A DNA stretch of 64,000 nt from Notospermus geniculatus (taxonomy: Eukaryota; Nemertea; Pilidiophora; Heteronemertea; Lineidae): contig NMRB01000520.1 of the NCBI GenBank assembly GCA_002633025.1, positions 106,401 to 170,400 on the forward strand, written 5' to 3'. Below, piece by piece: positions 43,101 through 53,423 of this stretch. Each line of letters starts with the position of its first letter. Within the stretch, counting starts at the first letter, position 1. A program made the position numbers and the translations under genes. The notes under the pieces were generated by a model. That model was given only the letters and a program-made list of their open reading frames with translations. It was not told where the DNA came from and did no database searches.

Positions 43101-44750
43101 AACAAATGGTATAATCGAATGAAAAATCAAGTTATTGCATATAACTTAGTGAAGGATGATATCCGCGTGTCGTTGGAGGGCAAGGCTGAGACTGAATACG
43201 ATGACGCTGTGTTGAATTGCATAGGAGACGTTATCATGATGATTCTGTGCCTCTCCGGGTTCCCCATTTGCTGTTTGATAGCGATAAAGATTATAAACAA
43301 TGGTATACTCTACGTCTCTCGTCTGATCGAGAGGCGACAAGTGGCGAAATTTGAAAAACGAAAAACTGATGATCTTCTGCATCAGATGCTTCCCAAATCT
43401 GTGGTGATGCAGTTGAAATTCCATAAAAAGGTAAGGTCAAAGAAGACAAAGGCAGACAGTGTAGTTACTTTAAATACTGTAAAGTCACATTTAAGAAGTC
43501 ATTTCAAGTTGACAGGTACCAAAATTAATTAGTGGGTCAGTATTACTCCTGTTTAGAATCAGGGTCTTTTTGTCTGATTTTTGTCTGACGCCTTGCTTTT
43601 TGATTTCAGGTCGAAGCGGAAAAATTCGACAGCGTGACTGTCTTTTTCTCCGACATCAAGAACTTCGCGCATGTCAGTACCATAAGCACTCCCATGCAGC
43701 TGGTGAACCTCCTAAACGCCGTCTACAATCACGTGGACAACATCATAGACCGGTTTGATGTGTACAAGGTAAGAATAGTTCCTCTAACGGACCAATATGG
43801 CACCAACAGACGTCATTTCGTGGTGTCCAAAACCACTTCACATAAAACACATGCACAGACAGATCTGATGTGTAAAGGTGCTTTCTTTTCTGTATCCCAC
43901 GGTCCGATTGGGGCACCAACGGACGTCTTTTCTATACTTTGTCGATTTCAGGTCGAAACTATCAATGAAACCTACATGGTCTGCAGCGGTCTGCCCGTCC
44001 GTAACGGCATCAATCACGTCAAGGAGATTGCCAGCCTCTCGCTCGAGTTGATGGACTCCATGGAAGATTTCAAGATCCCCCACCTGAGGGAGGAAAGAGC
44101 TCAGCTCCGTGTCGGCCTTAACTCTGGGCCGTGTGTGGCGGGGGTCGTCGGCACCAAGATGCCCCGGTATTGTCTGTTTGGAGACACGGTGAATGTGGCC
44201 GCTCGTATGCAGACGAATAGTCTACGTAAGTACAGCAACACAGCATTAGTCATAAACAATCAAAATACACAACCGAAGTCCAGGATAAGTTTCATATAAC
44301 AGTAGGGAGTTTTCGCAAAGCCCCGAATCCCCAACGCGAACGCCAAACCCGTTGTTCGATGCCACGAAGAGAGCAGCGAACAAAAGGATGGACGTTCGCG
44401 TTGGNTAGTGCGGCGGCCGGAGCGACACAACGACTGGGTCCCGAGTCTACCACGACCCACCCGTAATCCAAAATCTAAGTTGCCTTCAGGCTAGACTCAG
44501 CAAGTTGTGGTTTGTTCTATTCATTCCAGCCATGAAAATCCACATCAGCCAACAGACGGAGCAACTGTTGAGTCAAATTGGGGGTTACGTCACGGAGTAC
44601 CGTGGCAAGGTCATGATCAAGGGTAAAGGTCAGATGTCCACCTATTGGCTGATCGCTCGAGAGGCACCGGGGTCAAGGTCAAGCAGTATCAAATCGAACG
44701 TGATGTTCGAGCACGAAAACGGCGGCCCGAGCAGCACTACGGCTTTCTAA
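40177..44750 (+). CDS. NIT-domain membrane guanylyl cyclase
   Basis: This enzyme would make cGMP from GTP under control of an extracellular nitrate/nitrite-type sensing domain (NIT). The exons are 40177-40437, 42337-42483, 42663-43430, 43610-43768, 43952-44225 and 44530-44750. All have GT..AG borders and join in frame to 609 residues. Residues 1-49 are cytosolic and TM1 is about 50-67. The NIT ectodomain (about 70-318) contains VIAAVQEERDVVMAYL and YNDRGFIF. TM2 is about 320-347. The linker RRQVAKFEKRKTDDLLHQMLPKSV follows, then the catalytic domain (393-575). First metal Asp is D407 (FFSDI). Guanine readers are E447 (VETI) and C519 (YCLFGDTVN). N526 and R530 are present. The second metal residue is Glu451, in INETYM, where GDAYM is usual. 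NIT-type cyclases are known from marine invertebrates and linked there to nitric oxide feedback. A poly(A) signal follows at 45200. Confidence 0.92.
40554..40858. repeat. 31-bp tandem array with ten CRE octamers
   Basis: Ten copies of CAGCCACCCGAATGACGTCA with GTGAGTCCTA(T/G) lie head to tail. Only T/G at the last position varies, and the last copy lacks a few bases. Every copy holds the full palindromic CRE TGACGTCA. The array lies in the first intron of the cyclase gene, about 120 bp after the donor. Confidence 0.92.
41564..41782 (+). CDS. Small intronic ORF, mitochondrial-presequence-like N-terminus
   Basis: ATCATGGCGGCG opens 72 codons reading MAAMTPHLKQCISLLRALTR followed by an Arg/Ser-rich stretch (SSSPRTRRVVRI). 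The N-terminus is amphipathic and lacks acidic residues, as in mitochondrial presequences. It lies in intron 1 of the cyclase on the same strand and could be an alternative first exon or a chance ORF. No clear donor or homologue was recognised. Confidence 0.22.
   Translation: MAAMTPHLKQCISLLRALTRAFSDSVQRSSSPRTRRVVRICTLSGEYSSYNLYSLPIQNMQKISAIPNISGQ
44302..44405 (+). repeat. Half copy of the GAGTTTTCGCAAAG MITE, cut by an N
   Basis: GTAGGGAGTTTTCGCAAAGC, CCCGAATCCCCAACGCGAAC and GCCAAACCC match the family. The copy breaks off at the N (44405) just as its second arm (GACGTTCGCGTTGG) begins. It is inside the last intron of the cyclase. Confidence 0.7.
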
Positions 44751-45199
44751 CGAAATGTCAGGAGGGTAGAAACTTTGATAGATTAGATTCCGTCGAAGGC
44801 TAGTCGATTCAATGGGGACCCTAGCATACGTTTTCAATAGGTGTCACTAGTGGTTAAAACTATTGAAATGAAACTGACATCCCGGTCCTGATCAATTTAC
44901 CACACAAAAGGCGTCCATTGTATTAGGACCGGGTTTCGGTGTGGTGCCCTCTATCGAGCTAGGATCCTCATTGAGTCATGGCTTAATACGTACATTTGAT
45001 ACTCCATCATGAACCATCGCCAGCATTGGATTGAAAGCTTGGAACAGAACGATGATGAGTTCAGCATTTGACGTTTCATATTGATGACTTTTCTTATACA
45101 TGTATGTTCGTTGACCTTTCAGCTTCACCGTCCCATATCAACTGGAGGCAAACATGCTGAATGTTGATATATGTATGTACAGAGCTAACTATCGTTATT

Positions 45200-45205
45200 A
45201 ATAAA
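45200..45205 (+). terminator. Poly(A) signal AATAAA for the cyclase gene
   Basis: AATAAA lies 450 bp after the cyclase stop codon, with a T/G-rich stretch (GAGTTGTTTCTC) just after it. The convergent otopetrin stop is only about 95 bp further on. Confidence 0.6.
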
Positions 45206-45298
45206 TCTAGAGTTGTTTCTCATCAATATCGTGAAGATACAGACTGGTGTATTTAAAACCTCCGCTCAAAGTGGAACGAACCCGAGTTAAATGAGTCT

Positions 45299-47218
45299 CT
45301 AATTATTCAGTCGCACTTTTCCAAGGATTTCCGCCATTGACATGGCAGAATGAAACCGGAAGTAAACAGTGAAAGGACACGTGATATGGATGATGTACTT
45401 CCAGGCCTCTTGATAGTAGAAATTTTGAACTGGTTTGGCCTCTGGGTACTTGATTTCGACGAAACTTCCGGTCAGCCATTTTCCTGCGTTGGTGATTAGA
45501 AGAAAGAGCAAGGCTTGTTTTTCCATCGGGCCGACCAGGGAGACGCTGGATGGTTGCTTCATGAAGAAAACAAGACGACATTGGAAAAGTGCCTCGAGAG
45601 TGTCGAAAATCCCGGTGAGCAAACTCACAAATAGTAATGTACGACTTGGTAAGGCCCTGACCTTGATGTGGTTGGCAAGGACATTGATCTCGGCAAGCAT
45701 GCACATGAAGTTATAAACAAAGATGGCGCCTGCAGTCAGAAGAAGGATCCAGTCGCTGGCCGTAAGATGGAGCGCTTGTGCCTCCTTCGCCATTTTGACC
45801 ATCAGCCACCTAGCGACGACAGCCATGATCAAATACAACACAGGTTTGTAGAAGAAGAGAGCTATGAACGTCCCGTCGTCATTGACGTACAAGAGGCCTT
45901 CAAGAACTACGAAAACACAAGTCAGAATCAGCCCGATATACCACATACCTCCAGCGCAAGTTACAATGTTGAATTTCTGCGACGAACTTGTGTTACCGGA
46001 AGGAGTCTCGGATCTGCTCGACGGCAAAAGAGGGGTGTTCTCGAGAAATTCATCGCCGCTCTCGACCGAATATTGCCGAGGTATATGCCGATCAATGTCG
46101 ACGATCCACGAATCGTCCCGAAGCTCAGATATCGTGTATGTTGTATCCGGGATGTTCCTTCGAATCCTCTCCCTCCGATATCCGTTTCCTGATTCCTCCA
46201 TGCTGACTCTTTCCGAGTTAGCAAAGTCGGTCACAGATCTCAACGTTTGGCCACGGTACGAGTCACCTTGTTCACTCGAATCGTTTTGCTCAGGGATTGG
46301 GTAATGAGGTGTGACCGTGCTTTCAGCGTCCTCTGTTGGGGGGTTACAACCAGGCGACCTCCGAAGCAGGTCCTTCTCAACGCCGTGAACATATCGGATA
46401 TTCTTCCAAACAGCAAGAAGAATTGAAGTTGCCATTAGGTAGAACTCCGTGTGAAAGGAGTAGAGGTACGTTTCCAACGAATCCTTGATTTTTTCCAACG
46501 AACATGTGCCCGTGATGCACATTAATTGGTATTTTGTGAAGTTCTTTCCGGAATGTAACGTCTCGTTGCACTCGATGTGATAGATAGTATCGCTGAACAA
46601 ATCCTTCGATTCGTATACGACTGAATATAACCATGCGGCGAGGTTGACAGCAACGTTGATGAAAAATACCCACGTATGCCGAACCCCGCCACCACGATGC
46701 ACCTGTGACGCGGCCCAGATGACGAACATCAGTTGTGCCCCCATGTGAATACCACGGACAATGAGGTACACGGTGCTACCAACTGCCGCTTTCACACCAC
46801 ACCCGACCTCAACCAACGTCGGCAGGCAGTTGAAGTTACTGATGGCGGAAATGATGTCAAAGATGGTTGCACCAATCAGAAACACTCCCATTCCTGCGAC
46901 AGCCAATCGTGAGATGTTTCTCTTCGGCCATAAGCTGGTGACGAACCTGGCAGGACTTGCGTTCACGCAGTAGAAGAAGGAATTGCAGACGATCACTGTC
47001 GTCATTATGACTGTGAAGAACATATCAAGGGTAAAACTCGTCACGTATTTGGCAGTTTCGGCTATGATCCATCGGGAAGCTATCAGCGACAACGCGAAGG
47101 CCAGGAATACGGCAAGGAGAACGTACGCCCAAGTTTGACTAGGTTTGATAGTGCCGTGGTCCCTTGGCTTCCGGACGGATGAAATTTCCGTATCTAGGTT
47201 TGAAACGGTGTCTGACAT
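45299..47218 (-). CDS. Otopetrin-like proton channel
   Basis: Otopetrins are proton-selective channels of the plasma membrane, used in acid sensing, gravity sensing and biomineralisation. I take the ATG at 47218 (CTAGCCATGT). An acceptor (CAACTTTTTCAG) lies 50 bp upstream, so a 5'UTR intron is likely. The single coding exon gives 639 residues. Twelve hydrophobic segments fall in two halves, separated by a polar Ser/Glu-rich loop (about 300-430). Family features are the VEVGCGVKAAVGS stretch, SFHTEFYLMA in the first half (counterpart of the family FxxEYSL), and the C-terminal WKYIIHITCPFTVYFRFHSA ending MAEIL, like HICLPLxIFYRxHS. It overlaps no other gene and converges on the cyclase, 548 bp away. 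The OTOP subtype is not resolvable. Confidence 0.88.
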   Translation of the reverse strand: MSDTVSNLDTEISSVRKPRDHGTIKPSQTWAYVLLAVFLAFALSLIASRWIIAETAKYVTSFTLDMFFTVIMTTVIVCNSFFYCVNASPARFVTSLWPKRNISRLAVAGMGVFLIGATIFDIISAISNFNCLPTLVEVGCGVKAAVGSTVYLIVRGIHMGAQLMFVIWAASQVHRGGGVRHTWVFFINVAVNLAAWLYSVVYESKDLFSDTIYHIECNETLHSGKNFTKYQLMCITGTCSLEKIKDSLETYLYSFHTEFYLMATSILLAVWKNIRYVHGVEKDLLRRSPGCNPPTEDAESTVTPHYPIPEQNDSSEQGDSYRGQTLRSVTDFANSERVSMEESGNGYRRERIRRNIPDTTYTISELRDDSWIVDIDRHIPRQYSVESGDEFLENTPLLPSSRSETPSGNTSSSQKFNIVTCAGGMWYIGLILTCVFVVLEGLLYVNDDGTFIALFFYKPVLYLIMAVVARWLMVKMAKEAQALHLTASDWILLLTAGAIFVYNFMCMLAEINVLANHIKVRALPSRTLLFVSLLTGIFDTLEALFQCRLVFFMKQPSSVSLVGPMEKQALLFLLITNAGKWLTGSFVEIKYPEAKPVQNFYYQEAWKYIIHITCPFTVYFRFHSAMSMAEILGKVRLNN

Positions 47219-47305
47219 GGCTAGCGATGTTTGCTGAAGGAATTTCTCGACTAGTTTGAAATACACCTGAAAAAGTTGAGCAAATTTGTTGAAAATATAT
47301 AACTC

Positions 47306-47515
47306 CCACTTACCTGTCCCATTCCTGAACTCGGAAAAAATGACCAAATCCTAAGTTGAAGATATCGCACGCTGTCATTCTTTGCCAGGCTCGGGAGTGG
47401 GACAAATAAGCGGACAGGACATTACTGTTTTTGACCATACCACCACCCCATTATCTTAAACTTAGGATTTAGTCATTTTTTTCAGAGTTCAGGAATGGGA
47501 CAGTGGTAAGTGGTA
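47306..47515. repeat. Inverted repeat spanning the otopetrin 5'UTR region
   Basis: The left arm CCATTCCTGAACTCGG continues through AAAAAATGACCAAATCCTAAGTT. The right arm is AACTTAGGATTTAGTCATTT, then TTTTCAGAGTTCAGGAATGG and GACAG. The arms are about 50 bp with a 100-bp spacer. The left arm, read on the minus strand, contains the donor GACAG/GTAAGT just upstream of the otopetrin coding exon. Confidence 0.75.
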
Positions 47516-48129
47516 GTTTAGAGTACGGTGATTCCCCGTTTCCCACTTCCCTCCCGTGGATTATCCAATAATTTCGGATCACTCACTGACAGGTAAAAAA
47601 CCAACAGAAAAGACTAAGTACAGCTTTCAAGTTGACGACCCCTCCCACCCCCTTTAAATTTGAATGGCAAACGACATCATGACCTGTACACTCACCTTCT
47701 ATATCCGCAACAGGAACAAGAAGCTTTCGTAGGCTTAGCTTACACCTGAAGTTACCCTGTTTCGGAAGGACCCCACCAATCACCAACTGCTCCGTCCGAC
47801 TGCTTGCCTCTTCTGATGATGACAGAACATGACCTATCAAGGAGGCTTTCAAACGACCAGGCAACCAGGAAGACACGATTTTGAGATTGGAAACACCGTT
47901 TAGTCTTATGACCTGTTAAGTATACGTTCTTTCGACAATTTCCTATATATTTTTCATCCGGTCATGTCTTAATAAGGGAATTCCATCGTGATTTTTAATA
48001 CGCACTTGAACTCAAGTGGCCAACAAAGTGGTTCACCTCACACGCCGTTTACAACCTTGCATCCGAACATTCGTAAATACTGATGACGTCATGGTATTTG
48101 CTGATAAACAAATCAACATTAACATAAAG

Positions 48130-50391
48130 TCATGTGCTTAAATGCCTGCATGTTGCTTTTGAAACAATAAATGTGTCTGTCCAATAGGATTTTAGAACGA
48201 CTAGATCGGAGTCGACTGAAGTGCTAACCGTGTAAAGAATTTTCTCGTCCTTTTCTTTACGGCAAAATCTCGCGATATCTGCCATTAACAGTTTGTAATA
48301 TTTTAACTCAGAATAAAACGTTGTACCCTGTTCTTCGATTTTCTGCCACAGGGTTCGGTTGAAGTAACCGTAGAGCATATAATCGGCTGTACTCCATTTT
48401 CTGTGAAGGTCCTGTAGGTAACGGTATCTTTCTGTGCCTTTTTCGATACCATCTACCTTATTATGATCTTTATTTTTATGTAACACAATTATGTCTTCTA
48501 GCTTCCAGCAGAGTAATCGTCGCATCAGAATCAATGATTCGTAAAAATGTTCCAAGACAATCACAGTCAGGAAATTATCATCCAGAAATTTTATATACGA
48601 ATCGATGGCTGTTGTGTTCGCGACGTCATTATCCGGGTAACCGAACTCCGTGAATTGAAAATTGCGGACCCGTTTCTTGCCAAAGAAACGTTTCTCGTGC
48701 TTTTGCGGGTCTTCTAAGTACATTTTGATGGCGTCTTCGTTCTCTAAGCCATGCTTCGTGATGTTGAACTGGTCAAACATGGACTGGAAGTGGGAGAACG
48801 GGGCCCTTACGATGCCAAAGCAAGCCTTATCAGTGGGCATGACCGTTTTAATCGTGTCCTTGTTGTATGTGGAATGCATCGCGATGATATTGACCAACGG
48901 GCCGCCAAGTGTTAAGTTCCTGTCAACCCAGGACGCCTTCGAAATAAGCTTTGGCTTCACTGGGTTCGGCCGTCCAAGCCATCCCGTGACAGGCATGGTA
49001 GTCTTGCCGAGAATCAAGCGATGTTTCTTGGCATGTCGGACAAAAATGCTGGCCATTGCGGTCNTTTCGGCAGAGCAATGATTTTTTTTAGCAAGAAAAA
49101 TTCAATCACATAAAAAATTCGAGTATTTTGCTCTCAGATGCCAGGAAAATGCATCTAAAAGCACTTAAATTGTCAAATTTTTCTGGGGGAGGTCCCCCAG
49201 TCAGACCCCCCGTTTGGGCTTCCTGCGTTCGTTGTCCGCCACCTCCATCAAGCTACGCCCCCTTTCTGTCAACGCTGGATCCGTGCCTGACAGACATCTA
49301 AAAAGCCTAATGTGGTCTTCAATTACCTATTTACGCATATATACAAGAAGGTTATGCAAGTCCTCGAAGGGTTAAACGACCTTATCTAAGGATCTATCGA
49401 ATATGTGTGATCGATACTCGTAATGCAGTTACAATCAACGCCAGGACATTAGTAAAACATCCCGCGAGTGTGTCTCTACATCGGTTACCACTAATTTGTC
49501 AATTGTTGTCAAGAACAGGATTATTCATCATCAAAAGGTTTATGATTATGCATGGACATTAAATAGGGCTGTCATGATGTCACTCGTGTGGTCGGAATTT
49601 GGCAGATAAATCTGTGTACAGAATTTTGGATGGATCAAATGTAGATTTAATGGGGGTGGTGTCCTTGAAATTTCTTTATGGATGGGGGGTGTTCAGTAAA
49701 GTTCAAGAGACCGAGCGTGGGACTTTAACGAGATAAACTTTTCGTTTTCGGTTCATAAATACGTTGAAGACGAGGCACCACAAACTCGTGCGGGAAATTT
49801 GTCCTTTAAGGAAATGCAGGGTGCATGCACGATTTTTCCATCTTTGCCCGTTTGCCAGTCGGCCTTTAATGAGTGTATGGGGTCTTTTAACTGTTGTTTC
49901 TTACGAACTTCCTGAATCTTGATGTAGGCCTACAAGTACGAATACATCTAGGCCTACAAACGCCATCTAGATATGGCAGACTTGAGTGTAGGGGTAGAGA
50001 ATACAAATGCTACATAGAAAAGAGTCCGGATATTCTTATGAACTGCATCTTCTTTACATAGACCTATTTTCCCACCATGCCCCTGAATGTGGCTTTTGTA
50101 TTGGGGACATTATTCCCGTAACTTTTCTTCCGTTCACACCCCTAAACTACATGTACACTAATTTGGCGAAAAAAGAAGATCAAAATCAAAGGACAGACAA
50201 CCGTCGGCATTCTGACACCTGGGCTACTTGTGACACTATACTTACCGGAACCATACCATCCTGTGTACCGCGGATCCAACTCCAATATACCACACGGTCA
50301 GTCCGAGGAATAACCCAAGTAACAGCAGTCTCACCTCCCTCTGTTTTATAAGACGGAAAATCAAACTCAGTAACATCGCACTCGCAGCCAT
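48130..50391 (-). CDS. Galactose-3-O-sulfotransferase (Gal3ST family), gap in the middle
   Basis: This is a Golgi type II membrane enzyme that transfers sulfate from PAPS to the 3-hydroxyl of galactose on glycolipids or glycoproteins. First exon 50391-50246: the ATG is in GCGAGATGGCTGCG, followed by MAASAMLLSLIFRLIKQREV and a signal anchor (RLLLLGLFLGLTVWYIGVG). The donor is GTAAGT, phase 2. Last exon up to 49056 and down to 48130 (308 codons): SIFVRHAKKHRL, the 3'-phosphate loop CFGIVRAPFSHFQSMFDQF, and LTVIVLEHFYESLILMRRLLCW, as in Gal3STs. The 5'-phosphosulfate loop (KTHKTGSST type), which should sit directly before SIFVRH, is missing. An N at 49064 followed by repeat sequence interrupts exactly there. 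Residues ADYMLYGYFNRTLW and IARFC near the end are also family-like. The substrate cannot be told from sequence. Confidence 0.85.
49081..49290. repeat. Repeat tail beside the Gal3ST gap
   Basis: The sequence right of the N (GGAGGTCCCCCAGTCAGACCC, then CTACGCCCCCTTTCTGTC, CGCTGGATCCGTGCCTGAC) resembles the other GGATCC..GCCTGAC tails at 17.05 and 37.8 kb. Probably a truncated retroelement in a Gal3ST intron. Confidence 0.45.
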
Positions 50392-50888
50392 CTCGCGGTT
50401 GGTCCGTCGTCCGAACGCTCCGCCTCTTCTTCGCTGTCTTGGGTTTGTCGGATGAGCAAAAATTCTCTAGCCTATCCCGGCCGAGGTGGTGTAATGAATG
50501 ACGTGGTTGGCCAAGAGTGTGCCTTCGTAGTGACCACTCGGGTTAGCCCCAGTTGTGTAACAGCATTCAGGCGCACTCAGTCATCAATTACTACCACTTA
50601 CTAGTATTATGATAGCCTACAACAGTGCCCGAGATCGTGATATCTATAAATACTGGAATTAGGTTGTGCGAGGACTTTCCAATGAAGTAGGAATTCGTGC
50701 CATGACGACCTCATCTCTTTCCTGAGTAGACTGGTCCCCTACCCTCGAACGCTCTGCTATACTCGTACAGCAGGCTGAGTACCAGTCTACTTTCCGGCGA
50801 TACTTCTTAAAGGAAGTTGTTCATGTTGCAAATGGACTTATATTAGTGAATTAATAAACAAGGACCAAAAACATGGAAGGGTTATATC

Positions 50889-50894
50889 TTTATT
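50889..50894 (-). terminator. Candidate distal poly(A) signal for RCC2
   Basis: TTTATT here is AATAAA on the minus strand. It is a candidate end for a very long RCC2 3'UTR, because no other minus-strand gene is seen between it and the RCC2 stop at 56206. Other minus-strand AATAAA words occur closer to the stop, for instance near 54440, so a shorter UTR is equally possible. Confidence 0.3.
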
Positions 50895-51419
50895 GTCATT
50901 AAGATCCCTCCTACTTAATTTACAGGTATCAAGAGGCAAACTACAAAAGTAAGTCTACGTCATAATTATTACTCGGAAATTGTGTAACTGCATGAATGTT
51001 TACAAGTTAACCTATATACAAGTACTATATACGAGGTGGCAGTGCAACAGACAGATTCATGAAAGTAACTAACATTTCAATTTTTGTATCAAAAAGTTAA
51101 AATTCCTGATTTCGTAATTTCAATATCGTGCAACATGTAATCAAATTGAGTGTCCTAACAATGAATTCGAAAAGAACAGACTTATTTTACTGGTTTTCTG
51201 TATGGCAGCAGTGACTTGCGATTTTTTTTCAAGGTGTGAACAAGTGTAAAGCTTGAACACACTACAGAAACACCCCTCATACCTCATATGAATGGAAACT
51301 GATCAAATGCACTTAGCCTGGCTTTCTTGATAATGACTTGGTCCTCATAACTTCTACTCCCAATTACTCAATTCTCCGATGGAAAGTCAATAACGGGATA
51401 TGCAAACCTGAATAATTAT

Positions 51420-52335
51420 GGAAAATCCCAAAGGAAATATGCAATCCTGGAACATCCCAAAGGAAATATGCAATCCTGAATATGGAAAATCCCAAAGGAA
51501 ATACATGTATGCAATCCTGGAAAATCCCAAAGGAAATACATGTATGCAATCCTGGAAAATCCCAAAGGAAATATGCAATTCTGGAAAATCCCAAAGGAAA
51601 TACGCAATCCTGGCAATGGAAAATCCCAAAGGAAATATGCAATCCTGGCAATGAAAATCCCAAAGGGAATATACAATCCTGGCAATGGAAATTCCAAATG
51701 GAATATGCAATCCCGGCAATGGAAACTCCCAACGGGAATATGCAATCCCAGCAATGGAAAATCTCAAAGGGAATATGCAATCCTGGCACTGGAAAATCCC
51801 AAAAGGACGATCCTGGCAATGGAATATCCCAAACGGAATATGCAATCCTGGCAATGAAAATCATAAAGGGAATATGCAATCCTTGCAATGGAAACTCCCA
51901 AAGGGAATATGCAATCCTGGCAATGAAAATCCCACAGGGAATATGCAAACCTGAAAATGGAATATTCCTGGCAATGGTAAATTTCCAAGGGAATATGCAA
52001 TCTTGGTACTGGAAAATCCCAAAGGGAATATATATTCCTGGCAATGGAAAATCCCAAAGGAAATATGCAACCCTGACAATGGAAATCCCAAATGGAATAT
52101 GCAATCCTGGCAATGGAAATCCCAAAGGGAATACGCAAACCTGAAAATGGAATATTCCAAAGAGAATATGCAATCCCAGCAATGGAAAAGCCCACAGCAC
52201 AGGAAACATGCAATACTGGCAGTGGAAAATCCCCAAGGGAATATGTAATCCTGGAAAATCCCAAATGGAATACGCAATCCTGGAAAATCCCAAAGGAAAT
52301 ATGCAAACCTGACAATGGAAATCCCAAAGGGAATG
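51420..52335. repeat. Approximately 35-bp minisatellite with kappaB-like decamers
   Basis: About 27 imperfect units of GGAAAATCCCAAAGGAAATA with TGCAATCCTGGCAAT run in tandem. Lengths vary by small indels. The unit has no stop codon in any of the six frames, which explains the long ORFs on both strands (up to 309 codons), so these are not genes. About a dozen units carry exact GGAAAATCCC, whose complement GGGATTTTCC fits the Rel/NF-kappaB consensus. Others have GGAAACTCCC or GGAATATCCC, which also fit. Confidence 0.9.
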
Positions 52336-53210
52336 TGCTTCAAGTTGTGATGGAATAACATTAATTCAGCCAAGTCCTACAGAAGGTAGTATTGGAATGT
52401 ATAAAATAAAAGGTACAAATATATACAAACTTGTAATTCGTGATTGGCAAGTGAGTGACTGTAAAATTGACCGAACCAGATGATAAATTTACGTCTGATT
52501 TTAGCTAAAAAACCGAAATGCCTTTTGTTGAATGTAAAATACACAGAATGAAGTAAAACAGCAGTGCTTCACATAAGACGGGCACAATCATGCTCGCGCC
52601 CGCAAAATTGCACCGAAGAGCTAGATTGACCGTGCTTCTCGGCATCCTTGAAGTTCAGGCGCGAGTGTGAACAGCTGTCCTTCACGAGTGTGAACAGCTC
52701 TCCTCAAGCCTTCAAGGAGTTCAACTGATTGAACTCCTATAGATTTCAAACATGAAGCACTGAAACAGACTGAAAACTAGAATGTACAACAATGCTAAGT
52801 AGTGAGAAACTAGAAGTTGATCAAAATGTGCTGTATTGTGCATGGATATCTCGATATGTAATGCAGTCTATCGTGTATGAAACAATATTTGCCTCGAATT
52901 TCTAGAAATTTACACATGTGAACAATAAATTTCCAAATTGAGAATTTGATGACATGCATGAAGCAAGAACACATTTCTAGCTTAAAAGACTGACTTGAAT
53001 GAACAATTCATTTCAAGAAATTGACATGGTCAATGCCAAGTAAAGGCGCTGCTCCACAGGAGAATATTCTTGCCCGACTTGGCTCTCTAAGGGCAGTCAT
53101 TTGTGTCACTGGTCTCAGTGTAAGCCATAAGCAAATCAACAATGGTGAATTATTGCCCATTGAGAGCCAACTTACATGAAAAACACTCATATGGAGGCAC
53201 ATCTTTCGCC

Positions 53211-53423
53211 TATAGAAGTTCCCACGTTGACGTCATACAGGCCACGTTGGCCGTCAAACTGACCACGTGTTCCCTGAATGAACGTCACGATGACATTATT
53301 TCGTGTGCTGTCTCGTCACGTCGGGCTTAATGTCAATCCACGTGTAGCACCCTATTGACGCCAGTTTGCGTCCTTTTGACGGCCCGTCACATGATTTGAT
53401 GACGTCAGTGGGATTCCTCTATA
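53211..53423. repeat. CRE-bearing foldback MITE, second copy
   Basis: The termini TATAGAAGTTCCCAC and GTGGGATTCCTCTATA are imperfect inverted repeats. Both ends carry TGACGTCA directly inside, and CCACGT, GGCCGTCAAAC and complements form inner arms. It is related to the element at 26332-26502. Confidence 0.65.

Noticed and set aside
45435-46304. Plus-strand ORFs at 45.4-46.3 kb
   Set aside because: Antisense shadows of the otopetrin coding exon.
51364-52373. Long ORFs on both strands (up to 309 codons, LWDFPLPGLHIPFGIF-type repeats)
   Set aside because: They are frames of a stop-free 35-bp minisatellite; no codon bias, no start context and equal openness on both strands.
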